Below are positions 1 to 6,425 of a stretch of 28,801 nt of DNA, in pieces. The notes beneath the pieces were generated by a model. The model saw only the letters and a list, made by a program, of their open reading frames with translations, was not told the DNA's origin and ran no database searches. Positions within the stretch are counted from its first letter, which is position 1. Each line of letters begins with the position of its first letter. The DNA is taken from assembly GCF_029255145.1 (NCBI RefSeq), contig NZ_JAPUVQ010000060.1, positions 1 to 28,801 on the forward strand, in the 5' to 3' direction. Position numbers and translations under genes: made by a program. This DNA is from Accumulibacter sp003538495. Its GTDB lineage: Bacteria; Pseudomonadota; Gammaproteobacteria; Burkholderiales; Rhodocyclaceae.

Positions 1-62
1 GCCAGACCAACCTTGGCCTTGAACTCCGGCGTATGTACCTTCCGGGTAGTTGCTTCACTCAT
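1..62 (-). CDS. IS3-family transposase OrfA, N-terminal fragment cut by window edge
   Basis: Read on the minus strand from the ATG at 62-60, the 20 visible codons begin MSEATTRKVHTPEFKAKVGL. This resembles the start of OrfA proteins of IS3-family elements, which carry the helix-turn-helix DNA-binding part of the transposase. The catalytic OrfB would lie left of the window. An AGGAGCGAG-like ribosome-binding stretch precedes the ATG. The family call rests on 20 residues and on the position of a plausible IS end 58 bp upstream, so the subgroup cannot be given. Confidence 0.6.
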   Translation of the reverse strand, partial: MSEATTRKVHTPEFKAKVGL

Positions 63-120
63 CGCTTCTCGCTCCTATGATGGAACACAGCTTAAACCAC
101 TGTCTGATTTCCAGGGACCA
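1..120 (-). mobile_element. Edge of an IS3-type insertion sequence
   Basis: The transposase start is followed outward by about 58 bp of noncoding DNA ending at 111-120, which on the minus strand reads TGGTCCCTGG. A TG at the outer end and a 50-60 bp gap between terminus and orfA are usual for IS3-family elements. The exact terminus is inferred, since the other inverted repeat and the target duplication are outside the window. The antitoxin gene begins only 21 bp beyond this end. Confidence 0.5.
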
Positions 121-141
121 CTATAGAGAACGGGGACGAGC

Positions 142-720
142 ATGGACGACAGGACGCTGTGCCCGCTATGCGGCGAGGGACACATCACGCCGCGCACGGA
201 AAGGCAGGAGACGGAGTATCGCGGCAAGCAAGGGACGGTGACGCTTCGCTACGCTGAATGCGATGCTTGCGGATCGGAAATCACGGGTGACGCCGACGGG
301 CGCGCCAACAAACGCGCTGTGCTGGCCTTCCGCAAGTCCGTTGATGGCCTGCTGACGGGGGCCGAGATTCGCGCATTGCGCGAGAAGTTTGGCATCACGC
401 AAGAGCAGGCATCACGCCTTTTCGGTGGCGGCCCAAAAGCGTTCAGCAAGTATGAAGCCGACGACGTGGCCCCTTCCGAGGCGATGAACACCCTGCTTTG
501 TTTGGTTCGGCGAAGCGAAGACGCCTTTTGGGAGTTGCTTGCACTGAAGGACATGACAGCCGAACTGCCAGCGCGCAGAGTGGCGAAGCGCCACACGATA
601 GGCGCGCCTGTGATGCGGATCGAACTGACGATTCGCCATGAAGTCGCGCCGGACATGCTGCCAGCGCACACCATTCCCTACCGTGTTCCGGTCCGCGCCA
701 TGAATGTGATGACGCATTGA
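142..720 (+). CDS. mqsA: MqsA-family antitoxin with long C-terminal extension (TAC type)
   Basis: A type II antitoxin and DNA-binding autoregulator of the MqsA/YgiT class. The N-terminal zinc-binding part has Cys7, Cys10, Cys40 and Cys43 in two CxxC pairs. A helix-turn-helix at about residues 72-125 carries ITQEQASRLFGGG and a following FSKYE, very close to E. coli MqsA. E. coli MqsA is 131 aa; this protein is 192 aa, with about 60 extra residues after residue 131 (ELPARRV... to the end). In toxin-antitoxin-chaperone systems such a tail is the chaperone-addiction segment that makes the antitoxin dependent on a SecB-like partner, and a SecB-like gene follows directly. GGGGACG lies just before the ATG. 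In MqsRA-type loci the toxin gene is upstream; here that place is taken by an IS end, so the toxin is not seen. Confidence 0.82.
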   Translation: MDDRTLCPLCGEGHITPRTERQETEYRGKQGTVTLRYAECDACGSEITGDADGRANKRAVLAFRKSVDGLLTGAEIRALREKFGITQEQASRLFGGGPKAFSKYEADDVAPSEAMNTLLCLVRRSEDAFWELLALKDMTAELPARRVAKRHTIGAPVMRIELTIRHEVAPDMLPAHTIPYRVPVRAMNVMTH

Positions 721-1160
721 TGGACACACCCGATATGAACACACCCGACCTTCGCCCCCGCCTGATGAGTTTTCGCGTGCTGTCTTTTCGAGCAGAGAAC
801 AAGCTGCCCAAGGTCATCCAAACCGAAATCGGTTTTGAGATGACCCCGACGATAAGCCTTGGTTTGGCGCTACCCGCCACGCCCGATGGTCAGATACGAG
901 GGATGGTCAATATTCAGATGGCGGGCCGCGCCGCGCCGCACAACTCGCCCGATGAACCTCTGGCCGATTTTTCCGCGAGCTACGAAGCGCTCTTCGTCTA
1001 TCCCAAAGATGCCCCCGAAGCCGACGTTTCGGCCCGCTTTGAAAGCGAGACGCACCAGTACATGCTGGTGGCACAAGCCTTCCCGCTTGCGTCGAGCCAC
1101 TTCCAGCGCGAGCTAATGGCGATGGGCTTCGCCGTCGGGAATCTGCCTCTGGGAATCTGA
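720..1160 (+). CDS. SecB-like chaperone of a toxin-antitoxin-chaperone module
   Basis: A 146-aa protein with a SecB-like layout. A beta-rich first half is followed by an acidic stretch and a C-terminal segment reading YMLVAQAFPLASSHFQREL, then MGFAVGNLPL. This matches the SecB region (A/C)PN-LFPYARE followed by a glycine and a proline-leucine motif. The block ADFSASYEALFVYPKD resembles the equivalent strand of the mycobacterial TAC chaperone Rv1957. SecB-like TAC proteins bind the C-terminal tail of their antitoxin and prevent its aggregation and proteolysis. The ATG at 720 overlaps the antitoxin stop by one base (TGATG), which implies translational coupling. A TTG at 717 and an ATG at 735 are alternative starts. 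The family assignment comes from pattern similarity by eye. Confidence 0.68.
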   Translation: MDTPDMNTPDLRPRLMSFRVLSFRAENKLPKVIQTEIGFEMTPTISLGLALPATPDGQIRGMVNIQMAGRAAPHNSPDEPLADFSASYEALFVYPKDAPEADVSARFESETHQYMLVAQAFPLASSHFQRELMAMGFAVGNLPLGI

Positions 1161-1445
1161 CCGGCGCACGGCGTCCAGCCTGCCAGTTCCCGCATCGGCG
1201 ACACCTGAATTCCTTGCTCGTCGTCTTACTGGTTCGCACCTGACCGTTCGGTCACGGTGCTGGCCAACGCCAACCCCGCAAGGCCCGTCCCGTCGCCATA
1301 GCATGGCGCTCTGCGCACACCGCCGCGCGAAATACCGCGTCACCGCTCTGCCACCTTCGCGTGCCGCCATTTCCCTTGTCTGAGACGGAACGAGATCCTT
1401 GCACGGCACCTCGCCAATGTCACCAGCCGTGGCCATTGGGGTCTG
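1161..1445. other. Noncoding gap after the antitoxin-chaperone pair
   Basis: There is no convincing gene between the chaperone stop and the converging membrane-protein gene. The only clear structure is a perfect short dyad, TGACCG-TT-CGGTCA, at 1241-1254. It has no T-run, so it is not a typical terminator. Open frames here have shadow-like arginine-rich composition. Confidence 0.4.
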
Positions 1446-1850
1446 TCAAGGGATGTCGATCGCCCGGCGTCCGGACAGAGCAAGCCAGCCGCGGATGACG
1501 CGATAGCCGACCCACAGGCCAAGGATCACGATCAGCAGCCAAGCAATCGGGATGCCAATGATGGTGATGATCAGCAGGCCGTAGACCAGCAGCCACAGCA
1601 CGGTGAACCAGAAGGTCCGGATCTGCCAGCGATAGTGGCTTTCGAGCCAGCTTCCCTGGACCTCGCTGCGCTTGATGTAGTTGAGCACCACGGCGATCAG
1701 CGATGGCACGCCAAAGACAAAGGCCCCGGCCACCGTCGCCGCGCCGGTCACCCCGATCACCACCGCCAGTGCGTGCAGCCCGTAGATCACATGACACCAG
1801 GCGCGGGCGCCATCGAGGTCGGAGCCCGCCGGGATCAACTCGCCATTCAT
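1446..1850 (-). CDS. Small integral membrane protein, DUF4870-like
   Basis: A 134-aa protein with three hydrophobic segments: about residues 25-55 (start of the first near YGLHALAVVIG), 80-100 (FWFTVLWLLVYGLLII) and 100-120 (IGIPIAWLLIVILGLWVGY). Between the first two is the signature NYIKRSEVQGSWLESHYRWQIRTFW. This arrangement (N-Y-x-K-R, a charged loop, then SHxRWQIRTFW) is common in betaproteobacterial DUF4870/Tic20-like inner-membrane proteins of unknown function. A CAGGAGAATGAA stretch directly precedes the ATG and supports this start. It is convergent with the TAC genes and 157 bp downstream of ubiD on the same strand, so it may be read with ubiD. No enzymatic motif is seen. Confidence 0.75.
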   Translation of the reverse strand: MNGELIPAGSDLDGARAWCHVIYGLHALAVVIGVTGAATVAGAFVFGVPSLIAVVLNYIKRSEVQGSWLESHYRWQIRTFWFTVLWLLVYGLLIITIIGIPIAWLLIVILGLWVGYRVIRGWLALSGRRAIDIP

Positions 1851-2007
1851 TTCATTCTCCTGTCGCGCAGCGGCTTGGCCGCGATTCGCTCCACGTCAAT
1901 GGTCAATTCATTCGTCAATCGGCAGCTGGCGCCCACCATCGAGAGGCCGGCGACGACCACCCGGTTACTCGCCGTGCCAGCCGTTCCGTTGCGCGCCAGC
2001 GCGCCCC

Positions 2008-3471
2008 TCACAGGCCCAGGTCGTTCCACAGGGCATCGACGCGCTGCTTTACGGCGGCGTCCATGACAATCGGCGTACCCCACTCGCGGCTCGTTTCACC
2101 GGGCCACTTGTTGGTCGCGTCGAGACCCATCTTGCTGCCGAGACCGGCCACCGGGCTGGCAAAGTCGAGATAATCGATCGGCGTGTTCTCGGCGATCAAG
2201 GTATCGCGCGCGGCGTCGACCCGGGTGGTCATCGCCCAGATCACTTCCTTCCACTGCCGGATATCGACGTCGTCGTCGACGACGATGATGAACTTGGTGT
2301 ACATGAACTGGCGCAGGAAACTCCAGATGCCGAACATCACCCGTTTGGCGTGACCCGGGTACTGCTTCCGGATGCTCACCGTCGCCAGTCGATACGAGCA
2401 GCCTTCCGGCGGCAGGTAGAAGTCGACGATTTCCGGAAACTGCTTCTGCAACAGCGGCACGAAGACTTCATTGAGCGCCACGCCGAGCATCGCCGGTTCG
2501 TCGGGTGGTTTGCCGGTGTAGGTGCTGTGGTAGATCGGCTTGCGGCGCATGCTGATACGCTCGATGGTGAACACCGGGAAGCGGGCCTGCTCGTTATAGT
2601 AGCCGGTATGGTCGCCGTACGGACCTTCGAGTGCGCTTTCGGCCGGGTCGATGGCGCCTTCGAGGACAATCTCCGCCGAAGCCGGAACCTGCAGGTCCGA
2701 CCCCAGGCATTTCACCAGTTCGGTCCTGGCGCCGCGCAGCAGCCCGGCGAACTGATATTCCGAGAGGCTGTCAGGCACCGGCGTGACCGCGCCGAGAATG
2801 GTCGCCGGATCAGCGCCCAGGGCGACGGCTACCGGAAAAGGCTGGCCTGGCCTGGCCTTGCAGTGCTCACGAAAATCGAGCGCGCCGCCACGATGCGCCA
2901 GCCAGCGCATGATCACCTTGTTGGCCCCAAGCACCTGCTGACGGTAGATACCCAGGTTCTGGCGGGTCTTGTGCGGCCCGCGGGTCACCGTCAGCCCCCA
3001 GGTGATCAGCGGCGCAGCGTCGCCCGGCCAGCACAGCTGGATCGGCAGCCGCGACAGATCGACGTCGCCGCCTTCCCAGACGATTTCCTGGCACGGCGCC
3101 GACGATCGCAGGTGCGGCGCCATGTTCAGCACCTGCTTGAGGACCGGCAGCTTGTCCCAGGCGTCCCGGAGCCCTTTCGGCGGCTCGGGCTCCTTCAGGT
3201 AGGCGAGCAGCTTGCCGACCTCGCGCAGCGCCGTCACCGACTCCTGGCCCATCCCCAGCGCCACCCGCCGCGGCGTGCCGAAGAGATTGGCCAGCACCGG
3301 CATGGTGTGCCCGCGGGGATTCTCGAAGAGCAGCGCCGGTCCGCCAGCACGCAGCACGCGATCACAAATCTCGGTCATCTCGAGCCGCGGGTCGACCTCG
3401 ATGCCGACGCGCCTGAGCTCGCCTTGCCCTTCCAGTTGCGCGATGAAGTCGCGCAGGTCCTGATACTTCAT
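2008..3471 (-). CDS. ubiD: UbiD, 4-hydroxy-3-polyprenylbenzoate decarboxylase
   Basis: UbiD removes the carboxyl group from 4-hydroxy-3-polyprenylbenzoate in ubiquinone synthesis, using the prenylated flavin made by UbiX. At 487 aa it is close to the family length (about 490-500). Visible family blocks are NLGIYRQQV at 172-180, EIVLEG at 267-272 and LEGPYGDHTGYY at 281-292. R177, E271 and E282 are the likely equivalents of the Arg-Glu-Glu catalytic set of UbiD-type enzymes. The C-terminal half has VVDDDVDIRQWKEVIWAM, also typical. The start is set by MKYQDLRDFI, a normal UbiD beginning. The gene has a long 5' region with a TATAAT element and strong hairpins. ubiA lies about 2 kb away in another transcription unit, and ubiX is not in the window. 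Confidence 0.96.
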   Translation of the reverse strand: MKYQDLRDFIAQLEGQGELRRVGIEVDPRLEMTEICDRVLRAGGPALLFENPRGHTMPVLANLFGTPRRVALGMGQESVTALREVGKLLAYLKEPEPPKGLRDAWDKLPVLKQVLNMAPHLRSSAPCQEIVWEGGDVDLSRLPIQLCWPGDAAPLITWGLTVTRGPHKTRQNLGIYRQQVLGANKVIMRWLAHRGGALDFREHCKARPGQPFPVAVALGADPATILGAVTPVPDSLSEYQFAGLLRGARTELVKCLGSDLQVPASAEIVLEGAIDPAESALEGPYGDHTGYYNEQARFPVFTIERISMRRKPIYHSTYTGKPPDEPAMLGVALNEVFVPLLQKQFPEIVDFYLPPEGCSYRLATVSIRKQYPGHAKRVMFGIWSFLRQFMYTKFIIVVDDDVDIRQWKEVIWAMTTRVDAARDTLIAENTPIDYLDFASPVAGLGSKMGLDATNKWPGETSREWGTPIVMDAAVKQRVDALWNDLGL

Positions 3472-3478
3472 CGGCAGC

Positions 3479-3500
3479 TTTCCGGCCGGAAACGTTCCGG
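3479..3500 (-). promoter_or_regulatory. Overlapping alternative dyads at the ubiD ribosome-binding site
   Basis: The 14-bp palindrome TTTCCGGCCGGAAA (3479-3492) overlaps a second perfect dyad, CCGGAA-ACG-TTCCGG (3486-3500). In the ubiD mRNA the shared TTCCGG segment can pair either with the upstream CCGGAA or with the downstream CCGGAAA. The downstream copy contains the purine-rich GGAAAG stretch just before the ATG at 3471. The two pairings exclude each other. Confidence 0.4.
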
Positions 3501-3541
3501 CGGCAGCGTCGCGACAGCGACTTGGAGTTGGGGCCCGGCCA

Positions 3542-3576
3542 GGCGACCGCGCCGTCGAGTCCGCGGCGCGGTCGCC
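3542..3576 (-). promoter_or_regulatory. 13-bp perfect hairpin in the ubiD leader
   Basis: Arms GGCGACCGCGCCG (3542-3554) and CGGCGCGGTCGCC (3564-3576) are exact reverse complements around a 9-nt loop. The dyad lies between the -10 element and the ubiD start, so it would form early in the leader RNA. No T-run follows on either strand, which argues against a simple intrinsic terminator. Confidence 0.6.
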
Positions 3577-3593
3577 GGGACGTTCAATGGCTG

Positions 3594-3599
3594 ATTATA
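3594..3599 (-). promoter_or_regulatory. Candidate -10 element for ubiD
   Basis: A perfect TATAAT on the minus strand (ATTATA on plus). No good -35 hexamer is present 16-18 bp upstream, so the promoter may be weak or activator-dependent. Transcription would start near 3587 and give a leader of about 115 nt. Confidence 0.4.
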
Positions 3600-3955
3600 G
3601 TCTGGCAGGCGCACCGGCGGCCGACTCCGCCCGGCGCGCGAGCAACATCCGTCCGATAGCCGCTTCGCCCTGGAATGGATGCTGCTGAGCACCGTGCCGA
3701 CCCGCGCCTTTCGCTGAAGCGTGCCGCCGCGCGGCGAGGCATTGTCGCCGCCGGGGAATCGTGACACCCGTGCCTCAATCGCCTTGAGCCCGGTACCAAG
3801 CTGATTCCCCATCACCCGCGGCCCGCGGCGATCACACGCCGGTACGGGTCTGCTGACATGATGTGTCAAGACACGAAGATCGCCCGCCAAGCCGGTTGAC
3901 GCCGTATCGGCCGGTGCTCCACCAGACCAGTGCCAGGCGTAGGGTGGTGCCCCCG

Positions 3956-4687
3956 CTATGCGGCAACTGATCGGGCACGCTTTCGCCGCGTCTCGCCCAG
4001 ACCGAGGAGAGCCACACCGACCATCGCCAAGGTCACGGGTTCCGGCGCGGCGGCGGTCACCGCCTCGGCATCCAGCCGCACGTTGTCAAATGCCACATAA
4101 GGCGTCCCGGGGCCTGCGTTGTTGGTCCCGATCAAGCGAAGCACCATGGTGCTGCCGATGTCCGGGTTGCCGCTCGACACGAACGTCGAGGCAGAATATT
4201 CAACGAAGCCGCCGTCGGTGACATTGCTGAGCAGATCGGTGAAATCGATGACGTTCTGAGCCGACCCGACCAGCCCAAGCTGGAATCCAAACGAGCCCAC
4301 ATTGGGCCGGTCAAGCGGATTGCCGACCGCCACCCTCAGCGTGTAGATCGTGTTGGCCTGCAGCGTCGCGCCGAGCGTCTGCGTCAGCGGAACGCCGCCC
4401 GGTGACACCATGTACGCCGTGTTGTTGCCATTTGGTACGACTCCGCTTGGAAACGAGGCATTGCCGACGCCAGGGTTGTAGGCGCCGAAGCAATTCGGCG
4501 TACAGGCTGTGGTATCCGACCAGTCGGTGAGGACGTTGTTGGTGAACGCGTCCTCAGCCAGTATCTGGGATTCAAAACTGGCGTTAAGGATGATGACCGG
4601 TGCCGCCATGGCCGGCCATGCCCATGTCAGCGCCGCGGCGCATGCGAAGGCAACTGCAGTTCTCGTTCCCGTCTGGTTCGTTCTCAT
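3956..4687 (-). CDS. PEP-CTERM sorting-domain exported protein
   Basis: A 243-aa exported protein for processing by the exosortase/PEP-CTERM system, usually linked to extracellular polysaccharide and floc or biofilm formation. It has an N-terminal signal peptide (hydrophobic AVAFACAAALTWAWPAMA, cleavage near A-P). A beta-rich body contains a CTPNC pair, and the C-terminal tail is PEPVTLAMVGVALLGLG followed by RRKR. The PEP motif is at about 215-217, then a transmembrane helix and a basic end, as the family requires. The ATG at 4687 is preferred over one 19 codons upstream because AGGAGA lies 7 nt before it and the signal peptide then begins properly. No exosortase gene is in the window, so sorting must occur in trans. 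The body domain was not recognised; it looks like the lectin-like beta-sandwich common in this class. Confidence 0.88.
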   Translation of the reverse strand: MRTNQTGTRTAVAFACAAALTWAWPAMAAPVIILNASFESQILAEDAFTNNVLTDWSDTTACTPNCFGAYNPGVGNASFPSGVVPNGNNTAYMVSPGGVPLTQTLGATLQANTIYTLRVAVGNPLDRPNVGSFGFQLGLVGSAQNVIDFTDLLSNVTDGGFVEYSASTFVSSGNPDIGSTMVLRLIGTNNAGPGTPYVAFDNVRLDAEAVTAAAPEPVTLAMVGVALLGLGETRRKRARSVAA

Positions 4688-4797
4688 GGCGCTTCTCCTG
4701 TGGGTTGGGGTGGCAATCCTGCGTGACGCGCCAGCGTAGGACATCCGGTGGTACCGTCCAGAGCATCTAAGCCCCCATCAAGCGCTGTCAGAAGAAG

Positions 4798-4812
4798 GCA
4801 AAACTTGCGCCA
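4798..4812 (-). promoter_or_regulatory. Sigma-54-type -24/-12 promoter of the PEP-CTERM gene
   Basis: The minus strand reads TGGCGC-AAGTT-TTGC, one mismatch from the RpoN consensus TGGCAC-N5-TTGC, with the invariant GG and GC ten bases apart. Transcription would start near 4787, about 100 nt before the ATG. PEP-CTERM genes in floc-forming betaproteobacteria are known to be under RpoN and the PrsK/PrsR two-component system, so the context supports the call. Confidence 0.65.
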
Positions 4813-4848
4813 GCTTCAGCAACCATTGGAGTTAGTTGTCTTTTTTCT

Positions 4849-5061
4849 TCAATCGACGCTTCGGCGAGCCCATGTGTAAACGTTTTCGACACAGTCAGGT
4901 GTGTCGCTAACCGTTCCCCCGCTCTTCAGAAAGGCCGCCACGGCCACGATTTCCTGGCGCGATGCTCGACCTTGACGACGACACGATGGGTATGTCGGCA
5001 TGCATTGAGCACCACCGCGCCGCCGACGCCGAACGGCTGGCGCCAGCGCGATGACGATCAT
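4849..5061 (-). pseudogene. Possible decayed C-terminus of a c-type cytochrome
   Basis: A 70-aa minus-strand frame contains MPTYPS, then RQEIVAVAAFLKSGG. This recalls the end of many class I cytochromes c (the axial-methionine motif MP-Y followed by a helix of the type LSxQEIxxVAAFL). There is no CxxCH in the frame and the upstream part is arginine-rich, so it cannot be an intact cytochrome. It may be a relic or a chance resemblance. The candidate enhancer dyad of the PEP-CTERM gene overlaps it. Confidence 0.2.
4887..4906. promoter_or_regulatory. Dyad upstream of the sigma-54 promoter, candidate enhancer site
   Basis: A perfect inverted repeat, CGACACA-GTCAGG-TGTGTCG. It lies about 75 bp upstream of the -24 element, a normal place for a bacterial enhancer-binding protein. 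PrsR would be the expected activator, but the binding sequence was not compared with any known site. It also lies inside the open frame at 4849-5061, which is probably not a working gene. Confidence 0.4.
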
Positions 5062-5093
5062 CGATCCATTCCTACGCCACCAGCGACCCTTGG

Positions 5094-5522
5094 CTAGCGG
5101 ATACGGTAAGCGTAGTGACAGGCCACGCAGCCGCTGGTCAGCGACGGCAACGCGGCAATGGTCTGGTCACGGTCGCCGGTGGCCGCGATCCGGGCAAATT
5201 CGCTCGCCGCCCGATGCCCGTCGATCCCGGTAGCGTGCATCGCCGGCGGCATGTGCGGTCCGGGACGCGCGTCGACCGGCTGGCCGCGATGCCTGCCCAT
5301 CGCCGAGACCCCGAGTTCCTTCTCGGCGAGCTCACCAGCCTCCTTCACCTTGCCCGCTCCGACCAGAACAAGAATCTCGTTCAGGGCCAACAAGTTGGCG
5401 CGCATCTCGGCGCGCACGGTTGCTTCGGCGGCGGCCGGCAGCGGCGCCAGTTGCCGCGCATCTTCGGCGGCGTGCGCTGTTCCCGCCAGCAGCGCCAGCG
5501 AGCAAATCAGGACGTTCTTCAT
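5094..5522 (-). CDS. Cytochrome c'/c556-like periplasmic monoheme protein
   Basis: A 142-aa exported protein. A signal peptide (MKNVLICSLALLAGTAHA) is followed by a largely helical body and a C-terminal heme-attachment site, CVACH at 132-136, then YAYRIR. A single CxxCH near the C-terminus followed by aromatic and basic residues is the hallmark of the cytochrome c' / c556 four-helix family. Met40 in AEMRANLLALNEIL sits where c556-type proteins have the second heme ligand. The ATG overlaps the ubiA stop by 4 bp (ATGA), so translation is coupled and this is the last gene of the cluster. Its electron partner is unknown; a link to the quinone pool is only suggested by ubiA. Confidence 0.72.
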   Translation of the reverse strand: MKNVLICSLALLAGTAHAAEDARQLAPLPAAAEATVRAEMRANLLALNEILVLVGAGKVKEAGELAEKELGVSAMGRHRGQPVDARPGPHMPPAMHATGIDGHRAASEFARIAATGDRDQTIAALPSLTSGCVACHYAYRIR

Positions 5523-6424
5523 CCGGTGACCCCTTTCGAGAGCAGAAAATCGAGGGCGATGCCGGCAAAGACGCTGGCACCCAGCCAATTGTTGTGCAGA
5601 AAAGCCTTGAAGCAGCGCTGCGGATCGCGCTCGCGAATCAGCGTGTAATGGTAGCCGGCGATCGCCGCCGCGACCGTCAGCCCGCCGTAGAACACGCCGC
5701 CCAGGCCGAGTCGGTAACCGACGGTGCCGATCAGCAGCAGCGCCAGCGCGTAGCAGCACATCACCGCCGCGACGTCGGCGCGGCCGAAAGTGATCGCGGA
5801 AGTCCGGATACCGATCTTCAGGTCGTCGGAACGGTCGACCATCGCGTACTCGGTGTCGTACGCGACCGCCCAGAACACGTTGGCCAGCAACAGCCACCAG
5901 GCATCCGCCGGGACCCTGCCGAGCTGTGCCGCGTACGCCATCGGAATGCCGAAACCGAAGGCGACGCCGAGGTACGCCTGCGGGATGGCCAGGAAACGCT
6001 TGGTGAACGGGTAACTCGCGGCGAGGAACAGGGCGGCGACAGACAGCGCCGCCAGCAGCCCGCTGCGCAGTGGCAGGACGACCAGCACAGCGCAGGCGAC
6101 CAGGGCGCCGAACAACAGCAGTGCCTCGCGTACCGAAACCTTGCCGGCAGCCAGCGGCCGCTGGCTGGTCCGCGCCACGTGTGGATCGAAGTTGCGGTCG
6201 GCAAGGTCGTTGATCACGCAACCGGCCGAACGCATCAGCACCGTTCCGAGGACGAAGATCCACACCACCAGCGCGTCCGGCCGGCCCTGCGCCGAAAGCC
6301 ACAAGCCCCACAGCGTCGGCCATAGCAGCAACAGGATGCCGATCGGTCTGTCGAGACGCATCAACCGCTCGTAGAGATCGATCCGTTCGCCCAGTTTCTG
6401 CCGTGAAAATCGCATGGCCGTCAT
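5519..6424 (-). CDS. ubiA: UbiA, 4-hydroxybenzoate polyprenyltransferase
   Basis: This integral membrane enzyme joins 4-hydroxybenzoate to the polyprenyl chain, the first committed membrane step of ubiquinone synthesis. Both Mg-diphosphate-binding aspartate motifs are present: NDLADRNFD (N72, D73, D76, D80) and DTEYAMVDRSDD (D190, D197, D201). Multiple hydrophobic helices surround them, and the length of 301 aa is normal (about 290). The ATG at 6424 (MTAMRFSRQ) is chosen because AAAGG lies just upstream; an ATG at 6415 is possible. A longer frame beginning at 6526 runs into the upstream gene and is arginine-rich, so it is rejected. The start is one base after the stop of the DUF2339 gene, and the end overlaps the cytochrome gene by 4 bp. 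Confidence 0.96.
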   Translation of the reverse strand: MTAMRFSRQKLGERIDLYERLMRLDRPIGILLLLWPTLWGLWLSAQGRPDALVVWIFVLGTVLMRSAGCVINDLADRNFDPHVARTSQRPLAAGKVSVREALLLFGALVACAVLVVLPLRSGLLAALSVAALFLAASYPFTKRFLAIPQAYLGVAFGFGIPMAYAAQLGRVPADAWWLLLANVFWAVAYDTEYAMVDRSDDLKIGIRTSAITFGRADVAAVMCCYALALLLIGTVGYRLGLGGVFYGGLTVAAAIAGYHYTLIRERDPQRCFKAFLHNNWLGASVFAGIALDFLLSKGVTG

Positions 6425-6425
6425 T

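Larger units (their letters stand above)
3472..3955. other. 484-bp intergenic region upstream of ubiD
   Basis: It holds the ubiD leader and -10 element in its left part (3472-3600). From 3600 to 3955 no gene, repeat or convincing terminator was seen; open frames there are short and look like high-GC shadows. The PEP-CTERM gene ends at 3956, reading toward this region. Confidence 0.5.

Noticed and set aside
1113..1436. Minus-strand open frame in the gap after the chaperone gene
   Set aside because: Arginine-rich with no domain or good ribosome-binding site, and it overlaps the chaperone end antisense.
2350..3594. Plus-strand open frame of 414 codons opposite ubiD
   Set aside because: Shadow of ubiD: Arg/His/Gln-rich, no recognisable domain, and no matching ribosome-binding site or partner gene.
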